A stretch of 64,000 bases of DNA from Kibdelosporangium aridum (GTDB taxonomy: Bacteria > Actinomycetota > Actinomycetes > Mycobacteriales > Pseudonocardiaceae): assembly GCF_900176515.1 (NCBI RefSeq), contig NZ_FWXV01000006.1, positions 593,422 through 657,421 of the forward strand, read 5' to 3'. The position numbers and the translations under genes were made by a program. Positions 1 through 9,065 of the stretch are shown piece by piece (position 1 is the stretch's first letter; every line of letters starts with the position of its first letter). The notes under the pieces were generated by a model. That model did no database searches, was not told the DNA's origin, and saw only the letters and a list, made by a program, of their open reading frames with translations.

Positions 1-2
1 TG

Positions 3-839
3 AAGGGGGCCGACACCTATTTGTTCTGGCACGGCTTTGCCGTGCTGTGGCAGTCGCAGTTGGCCGAGGCGGAGTGGATGTCACTGTTGGACACGCTCCA
101 GCTCACTCGGTTCTGGCAGGGCGACAAGCGCGATCTGAGCATCTCCATCGGGCCGACTCCGACCATCCCGCCGGTCGACCTGTCGTGGGTGTTCGGCCGG
201 GAAGGTTTCAGGGTCATCGAGTCCGACTTCGCCGAGCGATTCCGGCAGGAAGCCAACTTCTTGTGCGGGCCATGGGGCGATGTGATCAGCCACACCATCG
301 CGCCGCTGGCCGACATGGTTCCGGCCGCTATCGGCACACTCATACTGCCGGGAAATCGTGAAGGGCTGTCGAGTGCGCACGCACTGCTGACCTTGCTGCT
401 GGATCCCGCGAGCACGGAGATCCACACTCTCAACTCGATAGCGGCGTACTTGCCGTTCAGATCGACCGAGGGCCAGGGCCGGCTGCTGACCCGCGCACTG
501 ATCGACATCCTTCGGACACGAGTGGGCATGTTCGACGTTCTTGAATTCACGGACCTTCCGCAGATCACCTCCAACGTTGGCACCTGGATCCTGATCTGTG
601 AGCGGATCGGCAAGGGCGAGGACGACTCCGCGCTGACCGAACGGCTCTGCGGTAGCTGGGATCAAAAACGGGCCTTGCGCGAAATCCCCGAGTACGTCCT
701 CGATGCCTGGTTACGCATGGCAGAGCGACGCTCCGACCACCTTGGACCGGTCCTCGAAGAGGTCGTCGCGGGCATCGACATGACCGCCATCGAGCGCAAA
801 CGTCCGGACCTGGTCTTTCGGCTGGAAGCCTTCCGTTAG
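3..839 (+). CDS. Unknown protein, 5'-truncated by window edge
   Basis: The reading frame is open from base 3, so the gene begins upstream of the window and only its last 278 codons are visible; a TTG at 21 is unlikely to be the real start. The visible part is soluble, with helical-looking stretches and no transmembrane segment, and I recognise no catalytic motif. It ends at a TAG at 837-839 that overlaps the convergent uricase stop by 4 bp (TTAG). Context gives no functional clue. The family cannot be named from this fragment. Confidence 0.6.
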   Translation, partial: KGADTYLFWHGFAVLWQSQLAEAEWMSLLDTLQLTRFWQGDKRDLSISIGPTPTIPPVDLSWVFGREGFRVIESDFAERFRQEANFLCGPWGDVISHTIAPLADMVPAAIGTLILPGNREGLSSAHALLTLLLDPASTEIHTLNSIAAYLPFRSTEGQGRLLTRALIDILRTRVGMFDVLEFTDLPQITSNVGTWILICERIGKGEDDSALTERLCGSWDQKRALREIPEYVLDAWLRMAERRSDHLGPVLEEVVAGIDMTAIERKRPDLVFRLEAFR

Positions 840-1708
840 AACATCGGCAGGCTGTACCAGGCGTCGCCTTCGTCCTCCGCGTCGTCCCGGATCACGCTGC
901 CCTCGATCAACCCGTACGGCCGGTCCGCCGCATAGAAGACCTCGTTGTCGTTCTCCAGCCCAAAAGGAGATAAATCGACAACGAAGTGGTGCTTGTTCGG
1001 CATGGACAGCCGGATCTCGGCGACCTCCGGCCGAGTCTCCACCACGGCCGCGCCCATCGCGTAAAGCGTCTGCTGCAACGACAAACTGTGCTTCTCCGCG
1101 AAGGTCGTCAGCAAGATCGAACGGATCGCGGAGAAACTGGCTGACCAATCAAGCGCGGCGCCCTGGTAGCGCCACCGAGCCGTCACCGCCGTCGCCAGGA
1201 TCCGATCCGTGGTCTCTGGCAGCGTCGTGTACTTGTCCTTCGGATATCCGTGGAACTCCGAACCGGTGGTCTTCAGCACCACAAGATCCCGGAGACCGGA
1301 CACGACCCAGTGCTGATCGCCCGACACCGTCACAGCCGTCGTACGGACCTCGGAGGAGCCGCGGGCGAAGGAATGCTGGTTGATCCGATCCCACCCGTGC
1401 GAGTCGATCAGCACCCGCGCACCGGTGATCTGAGAGAACGACGAAACGAAGTGCCGCCCGAGCCGCAGAGCGAAATCCTCGATCTCCCCGACCGGCTCCT
1501 CTTTGGCGAACGCGAACACGGTGTTCTTCTGCGTATCCGTCGCCACGACGTCGCTGTTGTCACCAGTCAGGTGCGTCGCCTCCAACGACCCGCGCAGTGA
1601 CGTACTCACCGTGAGGTCCTGCAGCGAATGGGTCGAGCCCGAGCGCGTCACCGTGACCATGCGGACCTCGGCCTTGCCGTACTGGTTCGGCCCCAGGCTG
1701 TACGCCAA
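836..1708 (-). CDS. uaZ: Urate oxidase (uricase)
   Basis: Oxidises urate to 5-hydroxyisourate, the first step of urate breakdown. The 290-residue product has normal family length. It opens with the family pattern LGPNQYGKAEVR, has TGDNSDVVATDTQKNTVF (the Thr/Asp region that binds and activates urate in uricases) and a C-terminal MPNKHHFVVDL segment. The start is a TTG at 1708, one base after the stop of the HIU hydrolase gene, whose last codons supply the GAGGGAG ribosome-binding site, so the two are translationally coupled. It is last in a leftward OHCU decarboxylase-HIU hydrolase-uricase operon. The symbol is a generic choice; uricase names vary. Confidence 0.95.
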   Translation of the reverse strand: MAYSLGPNQYGKAEVRMVTVTRSGSTHSLQDLTVSTSLRGSLEATHLTGDNSDVVATDTQKNTVFAFAKEEPVGEIEDFALRLGRHFVSSFSQITGARVLIDSHGWDRINQHSFARGSSEVRTTAVTVSGDQHWVVSGLRDLVVLKTTGSEFHGYPKDKYTTLPETTDRILATAVTARWRYQGAALDWSASFSAIRSILLTTFAEKHSLSLQQTLYAMGAAVVETRPEVAEIRLSMPNKHHFVVDLSPFGLENDNEVFYAADRPYGLIEGSVIRDDAEDEGDAWYSLPMF

Positions 1709-1709
1709 C

Positions 1710-2021
1710 TCAGCTCCCTCGATAGGTCGAATACGCGAACGGGCTCAGCAGGATCGGCACGTGGTAGTGCCCCTCGGCAAACCGGAACTCCACGGTGATC
1801 GTCGGGTAGAACGCCTCCGGGCCGTGGTAGGCCGCGATGTCGAACACCAGCCGGTAGACGCCCGGGGCCAGCGAGGAAGGCCCCAAGGTGCGCAACCGTC
1901 CATCCGAATCGGTGACCCCGGAAGCCACGACACCGTCAGCGGACTCCAGGCGCACGGGAACACCGGCCGCTGGGCGGCCCAGAGCCGCGTCCAGGACGTG
2001 CGTCGTCACCGCGCTAGACAA
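1710..2021 (-). CDS. 5-hydroxyisourate hydrolase (transthyretin-like)
   Basis: Hydrolyses 5-hydroxyisourate to OHCU, the step after uricase. It is 103 residues long, typical of the single-domain HIUase family. It has the N-terminal THVLD motif (catalytic His), the GRPAAGVPVRL strand, and the diagnostic C-terminal YRGS tetrapeptide at the extreme end. The start is probably TTG 2021, overlapping the OHCU decarboxylase stop by 8 bp; GTG 2009 is an alternative. It sits between the enzymes acting before and after it. Confidence 0.95.
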   Translation of the reverse strand: MSSAVTTHVLDAALGRPAAGVPVRLESADGVVASGVTDSDGRLRTLGPSSLAPGVYRLVFDIAAYHGPEAFYPTITVEFRFAEGHYHVPILLSPFAYSTYRGS

Positions 2022-2496
2022 CCAACTGCTCCAACCGGCGCAATGCGATCTTGGCCAGCTCGCCGTTCACGATCCGCAGTTCGTCGGCGGGCGAGTTGCC
2101 CAGGCGCTCCTCCAGGATCGCCAGCAGCTCCTCACCACTTCGGCCCGAAGCGAAAACCAGGTAGATATGCCCGAATCGTTCCTCGTACCGCTCGTTCGCC
2201 GAAGCGAGGCGCGATCCCAAGGACTGGTCAACCCCGGATTGCTCCGCCTGTGACCAAGCGTCGCCGTCGCGTCGCTCACCTATTCGAGGATGCGCGGCCA
2301 TCGCCTGGTGGAGCTCGTCATTGCTCAGCTCGCTTGCCCGGGAGAAGGCCACGGACAGTAATGTCGCACGGTCGGCGAACGGTCGCATGGCGAGCACCTC
2401 GTCGGCCCAACGAGGCACCGCGAGACAATCTCTCAGCATCGGACGAAGCTCTTCGGCCGGGGCCGAGTTGAATAGGCGCAGGTTGACGGCAGGCAC
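2014..2496 (-). CDS. 2-oxo-4-hydroxy-4-carboxy-5-ureidoimidazoline decarboxylase
   Basis: Decarboxylates OHCU stereospecifically to S-allantoin. The 160-residue all-helical protein carries the family's catalytic segment AHPRIGER (His in helix 3), followed by the SLGSRLASANERYEERFGH region and the FASGRSGEELL stretch, all typical of OHCU decarboxylases. It is first in the leftward urate operon, and its 5' end faces the divergent allantoinase gene across a 67-bp control region. With its two downstream genes it converts urate to allantoin. Confidence 0.95.
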   Translation of the reverse strand: MPAVNLRLFNSAPAEELRPMLRDCLAVPRWADEVLAMRPFADRATLLSVAFSRASELSNDELHQAMAAHPRIGERRDGDAWSQAEQSGVDQSLGSRLASANERYEERFGHIYLVFASGRSGEELLAILEERLGNSPADELRIVNGELAKIALRRLEQLVV

Positions 2497-2520
2497 GGGC
2501 CCACATTAGCCCGCGATCCT

Positions 2521-2563
2521 GTTTCACGAAGCGGAAAAGCGCGAAGCGGAAAGAGGGTGGCAG
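2521..2563. promoter_or_regulatory. Candidate operator between urate and allantoin operons
   Basis: The 67-bp gap between the divergent OHCU decarboxylase and allantoinase genes holds an exact 11-bp direct repeat, CGAAGCGGAAA, at 2527-2537 and 2542-2552. The first copy forms the right half of an interrupted palindrome TTTC-N8-GAAA at 2522-2537. Its position just upstream of the allantoinase GTG suits binding by a local purine-catabolism regulator, perhaps IclR/AllR type. No regulator gene is adjacent, so the binding protein is unknown. Confidence 0.4.
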
Positions 2564-3886
2564 GTGCTGGACCTGGTGTTCCGGGCCCGCAGGATGATCA
2601 CCTCGGCTGGCGAGACCGAGGGGACCGTTGGCGTGCGGGAGGGGCGCATCGTCGCCGTCGAACCGTTGAACAGCGCTCTTGACGCCGACCGGGTGATCGA
2701 GCTCGGCGCGAACCAGGTGCTGCTTCCCGGCCTCGTGGACACCCACGTGCACGTCAACGACCCCGGCAGGACCGAGTGGGAGGGCTTCAAGACCGCCACC
2801 CGCGCCGCCGCGGCCGGTGGCATCACGACCATGCTCGACATGCCGCTCAACAGCCTCCCGCCGACCATCGACGTGGACGCCCTCGAGGTCAAGCGCAAGA
2901 CGGCGGAAGGCCGGTTACACATCGACGTGGGCTTCTGGGGCGGCGCCGTGCCCGGCAACATCGAGCAGCTGCGGCCCATGCACGAAGCCGGGGTGTTCGG
3001 CTTCAAGAGCTTCCTGCTGCACTCCGGTGTGGACGAGTTCGGCCACCTGACCTTCGCCCAGTTCGAGGCCGCGTTGAGCGCGATGAACCGCTTCAACGGG
3101 CTGATGATCGTGCACGCCGAGGACGGGCATTCGATCACGAAGCCGACCGGCCGCAGGTACGCCGACTTCCTGGCGTCCCGCCCGGACGAGGCCGAGAACA
3201 CCGCGATCGCCAAGGTGATCGAGCTGACCCGCAAGACCGGCGCGCGGGCGCACATCCTGCACCTGGCGTCGGCGAGCGCCTTGCCGATGATCGCCGAGGC
3301 CAGGGACGAAGGGCTCGACCTGACCGTCGAGACGTGCCCGCACTACCTCACGTTCGTGGCCGAGGAGATCCCGGACGGCGCGACGCAGTTCAAATGCTGC
3401 CCGCCGATCCGCGACGCGGCCAACCGGGAGGCGCTGTGGCAGGGCCTGGCCGACGGCGTGATCGACTTCATCGTCAGCGACCACTCACCGTGCACGGTCG
3501 AGCTCAAGCGGTTCGACACCGGCGACTTCGGTGACGCGTGGGGCGGGATCGCGGGCCTGCAGGTCGGCCTGCCCGCGGTGTGGACGCAGGCCCGCCGCCG
3601 CGGCTTCACGATGTTCGACGTGGCCGAGTGGATGGCCCACCGGCCAGCCGACTTGGCGGGCATGCAGCACAAGGGCCAGATCGCGCCGGGCTACGACGCC
3701 GACTTCTGCGTGTTCGCGCCGGATGAGGCGTTTGTCGTGCAGGCCGAGCAGCTTTACCACCGCAACCCGGTGACGGCGTATCACGGCATGCCGCTCGCGG
3801 GTCGAGTTGTGTCGACGTGGCTGCGCGGTATCAAGGTCACCGGCGAGGAAATGCACGGCGACCTGTTGGGCCGGGAGGATGCGTGA
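2564..3886 (+). CDS. allB: Allantoinase
   Basis: Cyclic amidohydrolase that opens the hydantoin ring of allantoin to give allantoate. The 440-residue length is normal. Metal ligands are visible in order: HVHV in DTHVHVNDPGR, the carboxylatable Lys in GFKSFLLHSG, His in MIVHAEDG, His in AHILHLASA and Asp in VSDHSPC. The start is GTG 2564 behind an AGAGGGTGG ribosome-binding site. The stop overlaps the allantoicase start (GTGA), so the two genes form a coupled operon. Confidence 0.97.
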   Translation: MLDLVFRARRMITSAGETEGTVGVREGRIVAVEPLNSALDADRVIELGANQVLLPGLVDTHVHVNDPGRTEWEGFKTATRAAAAGGITTMLDMPLNSLPPTIDVDALEVKRKTAEGRLHIDVGFWGGAVPGNIEQLRPMHEAGVFGFKSFLLHSGVDEFGHLTFAQFEAALSAMNRFNGLMIVHAEDGHSITKPTGRRYADFLASRPDEAENTAIAKVIELTRKTGARAHILHLASASALPMIAEARDEGLDLTVETCPHYLTFVAEEIPDGATQFKCCPPIRDAANREALWQGLADGVIDFIVSDHSPCTVELKRFDTGDFGDAWGGIAGLQVGLPAVWTQARRRGFTMFDVAEWMAHRPADLAGMQHKGQIAPGYDADFCVFAPDEAFVVQAEQLYHRNPVTAYHGMPLAGRVVSTWLRGIKVTGEEMHGDLLGREDA

Positions 3887-4869
3887 GCTTTCAGGACAGC
3901 CCTGACCTGGCCAACCGCAGGTTCGGCGGCGCGGTGGTGTGGGCGAACGACGAGCTGTTCGCCGAACGCGAGAACCTGATCAAAGCGAGCGAGCCGGTCT
4001 TCCAGCCGTACACGTTCGGCCACAAAGGACAGGTCTACGACGGCTGGGAGACCCGCCGTCGCCGCGAATCCGGCGTTGACCAGGCGGTTGTCCGGCTCGG
4101 TATGCCCGGCGTGATCAAGGGCGTGGTGATCGACACGGCGTTCTTCACCGGCAACTACCCGCCGTTCGCGTCGGTCGAAGCGTGCAGCGCCGACGGGTAC
4201 CCGAGCCCCGAGGAGCTGACCGGGTGGACCACCGTCCTGCCGAAGTCCCCGCTGGACGGTGACACCAAGAACCTGTTCGAGGTCACGGATTCCCGCCGCT
4301 ACACACATGTCCGGTTGACGATTTACCCCGACGGCGGCGTCGCCCGGCTGCGCGTGCACGGATCACCCGTCGCCGACCCGAGGTTCCTGAACTTCGACCA
4401 CCTCGACCTGGCGGCGCTGGAGAACGGCGCGGAAATCGCCGACTGCAGCAACAAGTTCTACTCGTCACCGAACAACCTGATCGCGCCGGGACCGGCAGCG
4501 GTGATGGGCGAGGGCTGGGAAACCGCGCGGCGCAGGGACGACGGCAACGACTGGGTGTCGTTGCGCCTCGCGGCCAAGGGAATCATCCGGCTGGTCGAAC
4601 TGGACACCAGTCATTTCAAGGGAAACGCGCCCGGCTGGGCGACGGTCAGCTGCGCGGACGCCTCCGGCGAGTGGAAGCAACTGCTCAGCCGGGAACGCCT
4701 GCAGCCCGACACGCGTCACCTTTTCCGCGTGACCGAGGAGTACGAAGCCACGCAGGCCCGCTTGGACGTGTTCCCCGACGGCGGTATGGCCCGGTTGCGG
4801 CTGTGGGGTTCGCTGACCGACGAAGGCCGTGGCCTGCTGGTCTCCCGCTGGGAAGACCGGTTGCCGTAG
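3883..4869 (+). CDS. alc: Allantoicase
   Basis: Hydrolyses allantoate to ureidoglycolate and urea. The 328-residue protein shows the two-fold repeat of the family: each half has a GWETRRRR/GWETARRRDDG..W motif and a DT..F.GN/DTSHFKGN motif, and ends with a D..R..H/LFRVT and FPDGG.ARLR strand. I chose GTG 3883 because it overlaps the allantoinase TGA; a longer reading would run back inside allB. Ureidoglycolate lyase and urease genes are not next to it. Confidence 0.95.
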   Translation: MSFQDSPDLANRRFGGAVVWANDELFAERENLIKASEPVFQPYTFGHKGQVYDGWETRRRRESGVDQAVVRLGMPGVIKGVVIDTAFFTGNYPPFASVEACSADGYPSPEELTGWTTVLPKSPLDGDTKNLFEVTDSRRYTHVRLTIYPDGGVARLRVHGSPVADPRFLNFDHLDLAALENGAEIADCSNKFYSSPNNLIAPGPAAVMGEGWETARRRDDGNDWVSLRLAAKGIIRLVELDTSHFKGNAPGWATVSCADASGEWKQLLSRERLQPDTRHLFRVTEEYEATQARLDVFPDGGMARLRLWGSLTDEGRGLLVSRWEDRLP

Positions 4870-4919
4870 TTTGCGCGTCGCCGCGGCTGTCAATCCCTTG
4901 GCGAAGGGAGTTGGTCCTC

Positions 4920-5705
4920 GTGGTTGACGTTCGTGCCCGCAAGGCAACGCAGATGCTTGGCCGGTTCGGGATGGTCTGTTACGGCGTTGTGCACCTGCTC
5001 GTGGCGTGGCTCGCCCTCCAAGTCGTGTTCGGCCAGTCGGAGCAAGCCGACCAGAAGGGCGCGGTCAGTTCACTCGCCGAATCGCCTGTCGGCCCAGTGC
5101 TGTTATGGGGTTTGGCCGTTGGCTTGCTGGCGTACGCGCTCTGGCAGATTCTGATGATCTTCAACGGGTACACCTGGGTCGAAGAGGGCAAGCAACGGTT
5201 CCTCCGCAAGTTCGGTGCGGGATCCCGTGCGTTCGTCGCCGCCGCGATCGGCATCTACACCATTGAGCTGGCCACTGGATCGGGCGGCGGCGGTTCGAGC
5301 AACCAGTCCACCCAGGAGTGGACGGCCAAGCTGATGGCCCAGCCTTTCGGCAGGGTCCTGGTCGGGATTCTCGCGCTGATCATCCTCGGTGTGGCAGTGG
5401 CGGCCATCCGCCGTGGCGTGAAGAAGAAGTTCATGGAGGATCTTGACCGCGCGCAGCTGCCGAAACCGGCTGAGCCGCTCGGCGTTGTCGGTCACTGCGC
5501 CAAAGGCGTGGCATACGGAATCATCGGGCTCCTGGTCGGCATCGCCGCGATCAACGCGGACCCCGGTCAGGCGCAAGGCCTGGACGGCGCGCTGAAGACC
5601 CTGCAGGCTCAGACGTTCGGCTCGATCCTGCTGTTCGTCGTCGCGCTGGGATTCGCCGCGTACGGCGTGTTCTGTTTCGCTGCGGCAAAGGCCCACAAGG
5701 GCTGA
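4920..5705 (+). CDS. DUF1206 integral membrane protein
   Basis: A 261-residue inner-membrane protein of the actinobacterial DUF1206 family, which is made of three repeats of a two-helix unit. Hydrophobic segments are visible from about residue 12 to 35, 55-75, 95-115, 140-160, 190-210 and 230-255. The last repeat shows the family pattern GLDGALKTLQAQTFG...AYGVFCFA. The start GTG 4920 lies 9 bases behind an AGGGAG ribosome-binding site. Function is unknown, and nothing nearby suggests one. Confidence 0.85.
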   Translation: MVDVRARKATQMLGRFGMVCYGVVHLLVAWLALQVVFGQSEQADQKGAVSSLAESPVGPVLLWGLAVGLLAYALWQILMIFNGYTWVEEGKQRFLRKFGAGSRAFVAAAIGIYTIELATGSGGGGSSNQSTQEWTAKLMAQPFGRVLVGILALIILGVAVAAIRRGVKKKFMEDLDRAQLPKPAEPLGVVGHCAKGVAYGIIGLLVGIAAINADPGQAQGLDGALKTLQAQTFGSILLFVVALGFAAYGVFCFAAAKAHKG

Positions 5706-5706
5706 G

Positions 5707-6186
5707 TCAGCGGAACTTGTTGCGGCGCGAGGAAATGACGCCGGTGTCGAATCCCGCGAGGTGCAGGCCGCCCGCGAACCGGGCGTGCTCGATCTTCACG
5801 CAGCGGTTCATCACGACGTTCAGCCCGGCCTCTTCGGCCCGCTGGGCGACGGGCTCGTGCCACAGGCCGAGCTGCAGCCAGAGCGTTCGAGCACCGGCGT
5901 CGATGACCTCCTCGGCCACGCCAGGAAGGTCGTCGTGCTTGCGGAACACCGAGACCAGATCCGGCGGTTTCGGCAGGTCGGCGAGTGACGGGTAGACCGG
6001 TTCGCCCAGCAGGGAGTCGAGGCGGGGATTGACGAAGTAGATCTCGTACTTTGTGGAGGACAACAGGTAGGTGGCAACGAAATAGCTAGGCCGTGCGGTA
6101 TTGGCTGACGCGCCGACCAGCGCGACTCGCTTGGTGTCCAAGAGGATCGCGCGTCGGCGCGCAGCCGAAGGCCCTTCCCAGCTCAT
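5707..6186 (-). CDS. CoA-binding domain protein (YccU type)
   Basis: A 159-residue protein made only of a Rossmann-like CoA-binding domain, as in the succinyl-CoA synthetase alpha subunit. The glycine-poor nucleotide motif VALVGASANTARPSY is near the N-terminus, and LWLQLGLWHEPVAQRAEEAG with the NRCVKIEH tail is typical of the YccU family. ATG 6186 is preferred over an upstream in-frame ATG because it follows GGAGAAGGC. It lies just downstream of metY on the same strand; a shared role is not clear. Confidence 0.85.
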   Translation of the reverse strand: MSWEGPSAARRRAILLDTKRVALVGASANTARPSYFVATYLLSSTKYEIYFVNPRLDSLLGEPVYPSLADLPKPPDLVSVFRKHDDLPGVAEEVIDAGARTLWLQLGLWHEPVAQRAEEAGLNVVMNRCVKIEHARFAGGLHLAGFDTGVISSRRNKFR

Positions 6187-6259
6187 GCCTTCTCCTCGCC
6201 GTGGCCACCCGTGTGGCATGAGCCGGGCGCTGTGTTGAATGATTCGCTCGCAAGCTCGC

Positions 6260-7546
6260 TCATGCCTTCACCGCCTGTGCGAGTGCCTGGTCGATGTCCC
6301 ACAGGATGTCGTCGATGTCCTCAAGCCCGACCGACAGCCGGATCAGGTCCGCGCCAACGCCGGCCGAGGCGAGCTGCTCTTCCGACAGCTGCTGGTGCGT
6401 CGTGGAGGCGGGGTGGATCACGAGGCTGCGGGCGTCGCCGACGTTGGCCAAGTGGCTCAACAACTCCACGGACTCGACGAACTTCTGGCCCGCTTCCCGG
6501 CCGCCCTTGACCCCGAACGAGAACACCGCGCCCGGCCCTTGCGGCAGGTAGCGCTGCGACCTGGCGTGATGCGGGTGCGACGGCAGGCCCGCGTAGCCGA
6601 CCCAGGCGACACGGTCGTCCTGCGACAGCCATTCCGCCACTTTCCTGGCGTTCGAGACGTGCTCATCCATCCGCTGCGGCAACGTCTCGACACCTTGCAG
6701 CAGCAGGAAAGCCGAATGTGGTGAGAGCACGGCACCGATGTCACGCAGTTGCTCGGCCCGCAAGCGGGTGCAGAAGGCGTATTCGCCGAAGTTCTCCCAG
6801 TACTTCAACCCGCCATAAGAAGGCACGACCTCGGTCATCCGCGGGAAGTTGCCGTTGCCCCAGTCGAACCGCCCGGACTCCACGACCACGCCACCGAGGG
6901 TCGTGCCATGTCCGCCAAGGAATTTCGTGGCCGAGTGCAGCACGATGTCGGCGCCATGTTCCAACGGACGGCAGAGATACGGGGTCGCCAGTGTCGCATC
7001 GACGACCAGCGGGATCCCGTGTTCCCTTGCCAGTGCGCCGAGGCCTTCGAGGTCGGCGATGGTGCCGGACGGGTTGCCGATCACCTCGGTGTAGATCAGT
7101 TTGGTCCGGTCGGTGATCACGGCCGCGTAGTCCTCGACCTCACCGTCGACAAAGGTCGTGGAGATACCCAAGCGCCGCAAGGTCCCGTCGAGCTGGGTAA
7201 CTGTGCCGCCGTAGAGGCCGCTGGCGGAGACGATGTGGTCGCCTGCCTCGGCCAACGCGGTGAACGTGAGGAATTCGGCGGCCTGCCCGCTGGCGGTGGC
7301 CACGGCCCCGATCCCGCCTTCGAGGCTGGCGATCCGCTCCTCGAACGCGGCCACGGTCGGGTTACCGATCCGGCTGTAGATGTTGCCGTACTTCTGCAAT
7401 GCGAAAAGGTTCGCCGCGTCGGTCGTGTCCTCGAAGACGAAGCTCGTCGACTGGTAGATCGGTACGGCACGGGCCCCGGTGGCCGGGTCAGGAGACCCAC
7501 CGGCGTGCAATGCCCGCGTCCGGAAACCCCATGTCCGTTCACTCAC
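6260..7546 (-). CDS. metY: O-acetylhomoserine sulfhydrylase
   Basis: PLP-dependent Cys/Met-metabolism enzyme that makes homocysteine from O-acetylhomoserine and sulfide. At 428 residues it is family length. The PLP-binding lysine is in HSATKFLGGHGTTLGG, and TSFVFEDT near the N-terminus with KYGNIYSRIGNPT marks the MetY rather than the MetB branch. The start is GTG 7546 or GTG 7555. In many actinomycetes metY is followed by metX; here the downstream gene is the CoA-binding protein instead. Confidence 0.92.
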   Translation of the reverse strand: MSERTWGFRTRALHAGGSPDPATGARAVPIYQSTSFVFEDTTDAANLFALQKYGNIYSRIGNPTVAAFEERIASLEGGIGAVATASGQAAEFLTFTALAEAGDHIVSASGLYGGTVTQLDGTLRRLGISTTFVDGEVEDYAAVITDRTKLIYTEVIGNPSGTIADLEGLGALAREHGIPLVVDATLATPYLCRPLEHGADIVLHSATKFLGGHGTTLGGVVVESGRFDWGNGNFPRMTEVVPSYGGLKYWENFGEYAFCTRLRAEQLRDIGAVLSPHSAFLLLQGVETLPQRMDEHVSNARKVAEWLSQDDRVAWVGYAGLPSHPHHARSQRYLPQGPGAVFSFGVKGGREAGQKFVESVELLSHLANVGDARSLVIHPASTTHQQLSEEQLASAGVGADLIRLSVGLEDIDDILWDIDQALAQAVKA

Positions 7547-7574
7547 AAGGCACACCGTAGCTGTCGCGGGACGG

Positions 7575-8153
7575 TCATCCCACCAAGCGGGAGAGCCGCT
7601 CCAGTCGCTCAGCCGGCTTCTGCCTGGGACAACTCGTGCACTTGTCCTCGTCCACGGCGGTGTAGATCAGGCAGCACGACACCCGCCTGACGAATTCCTG
7701 CCCCTTGACCTCGACGTACCGCGGCGCCGGCAACTCCGGCCCGATCATTGCCGCGAAATCAGCGGCCTGCGACGTCTTGCCCGCCCACAGCAGGCGGGTC
7801 GCCAAAGAGTCCGCGGCAATCGCCCACAGCTGCCGTTCCCGCGCCCCACTGACCGCCGCGATCGACGAGATGGCCGTCGTCAGCATCTCGTGCGTCCGGG
7901 CGGGCAGATCCCCGTCGAACACCGGCGAACGCGCCTCACGCACCCGGCCTTCCGGATCCAGCGCCAACGTCAGCGCACTCAAGGCCGGATCCCGCGACTC
8001 CACGACCGCACCGAACAACACAGAACTGGCCGAGTACCACCACAGCACCCCGAGCGCGACGCGGTCGCCCAACGGATAACGCTTCGCCGACAAGGAAAGC
8101 TGTGCACGTAACCACTCGGAGTCCGTGATGGCCGTGCCCGGGACTTCGATCAC
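7575..8153 (-). CDS. FhuF-like (2Fe-2S) iron reductase family protein
   Basis: A 192-residue protein with the ferric-siderophore reductase C-terminal iron-sulfur motif: a Cys-Cys pair, ten residues, Cys, two residues, Cys (VSCCLIYTAVDEDKCTSC). This spacing identifies the FhuF C-terminal domain. The N-terminal part (WWYSASSVLFGAVV, RLLWAGKTSQ) also fits FhuF-like proteins. The start is GTG 8153 and overlaps the stop of the upstream rlmA gene (GTGA). A role in releasing iron from siderophores is inferred from the family. Confidence 0.8.
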   Translation of the reverse strand: MIEVPGTAITDSEWLRAQLSLSAKRYPLGDRVALGVLWWYSASSVLFGAVVESRDPALSALTLALDPEGRVREARSPVFDGDLPARTHEMLTTAISSIAAVSGARERQLWAIAADSLATRLLWAGKTSQAADFAAMIGPELPAPRYVEVKGQEFVRRVSCCLIYTAVDEDKCTSCPRQKPAERLERLSRLVG

Positions 8154-9010
8154 GGTTCTCTACGGTAGACGGAAACAACGAACGCCGCCGTCACCGTCAA
8201 CGTCCGTCTGATAGCGGCCAACGCCGACGGCGGCACGTGATACGCGTTGGGTCCCATGTGGACAACCCGGTGCACGTCCTCCGGCTCGAGCGTCAGTTCG
8301 ATCTCGCAGTCGTGCCGCCCGGTCAGCGAGAACTGGGACTGCAGCGAAGAGTCGAGCCTGGTCAGCTTGTCCGCGTCCACCTCGAGCATGTCGATGTACG
8401 TGCGTAGCTCCGACAGGTGTGTCGAGTCCGGCGTGACGACAACGAGGGTGCCGTCCGGCCGCAGCACCCGGTGGCACTCGATCAGGTTCCGGGGCGCGAA
8501 GATGTTCATGATCACGTCCGCCGCGCCGGTCTGCACCGGCCACGGCTTCCACAGATCCCACGCCACCGCGCCGATCCCCGGGTACGCGCGGGCTGCCCGG
8601 CGCAAGGCGGCTGTTGACGTGTCCATACCCAGTCCGGTCGCCGCGTGGGCCCGGGCCAATGTCGCCGCAAGGTAGTAACCCGTACCGGTACCCGCGTCCA
8701 CAACCAGGGCGTCTCGCCGCAGGTCACGCGCGGCCTCGTGGGCGACCAGCCGGGCGAGCGGGGCGTAATGTCCCGCTGAGAGGAACTCGTCGCGGGCGGT
8801 CACCATCTCTTTGGTGTCGCCGACCCCTGAGCCCATCAGGTTCACGTACCCCTGCCGGGCCTGGTCGAAACTGTGCCCGGACGTGCAGCGCAGCGCCCGC
8901 CCATGCTGGCTGAAGGGCGACTGGCAGTGCGGGCAGCGCAAAGCGCCCAGCGCGACCGGTGGGAAACCCACCGGCTGGGCAGCCTTCTCGTCGCTCCTAC
9001 CTCGGCTCAT
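8150..9010 (-). CDS. rlmA: 23S rRNA (guanine-N1)-methyltransferase RlmA(II)-like
   Basis: SAM-dependent methyltransferase for guanosine N1 in hairpin 35 of 23S rRNA; in Gram-positive bacteria the family (TlrB) modifies G748 and can reduce tylosin sensitivity. The 286-residue protein starts with a zinc finger (CPHC then CTSGH, residues about 25-45), followed by a GYVNLM linker and the SAM motif VVDAGTGTGYYLA. NIFAPRNLIECHRVLRPDG supplies the later motifs. Resistance in this host is inference only. Confidence 0.88.
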   Translation of the reverse strand: MSRGRSDEKAAQPVGFPPVALGALRCPHCQSPFSQHGRALRCTSGHSFDQARQGYVNLMGSGVGDTKEMVTARDEFLSAGHYAPLARLVAHEAARDLRRDALVVDAGTGTGYYLAATLARAHAATGLGMDTSTAALRRAARAYPGIGAVAWDLWKPWPVQTGAADVIMNIFAPRNLIECHRVLRPDGTLVVVTPDSTHLSELRTYIDMLEVDADKLTRLDSSLQSQFSLTGRHDCEIELTLEPEDVHRVVHMGPNAYHVPPSALAAIRRTLTVTAAFVVSVYRREP

Positions 9011-9065
9011 CGTCCTATGACGCTATCCAGCCGTGAGCGGCCAGACAAAGCGGGATGTCCGATTG

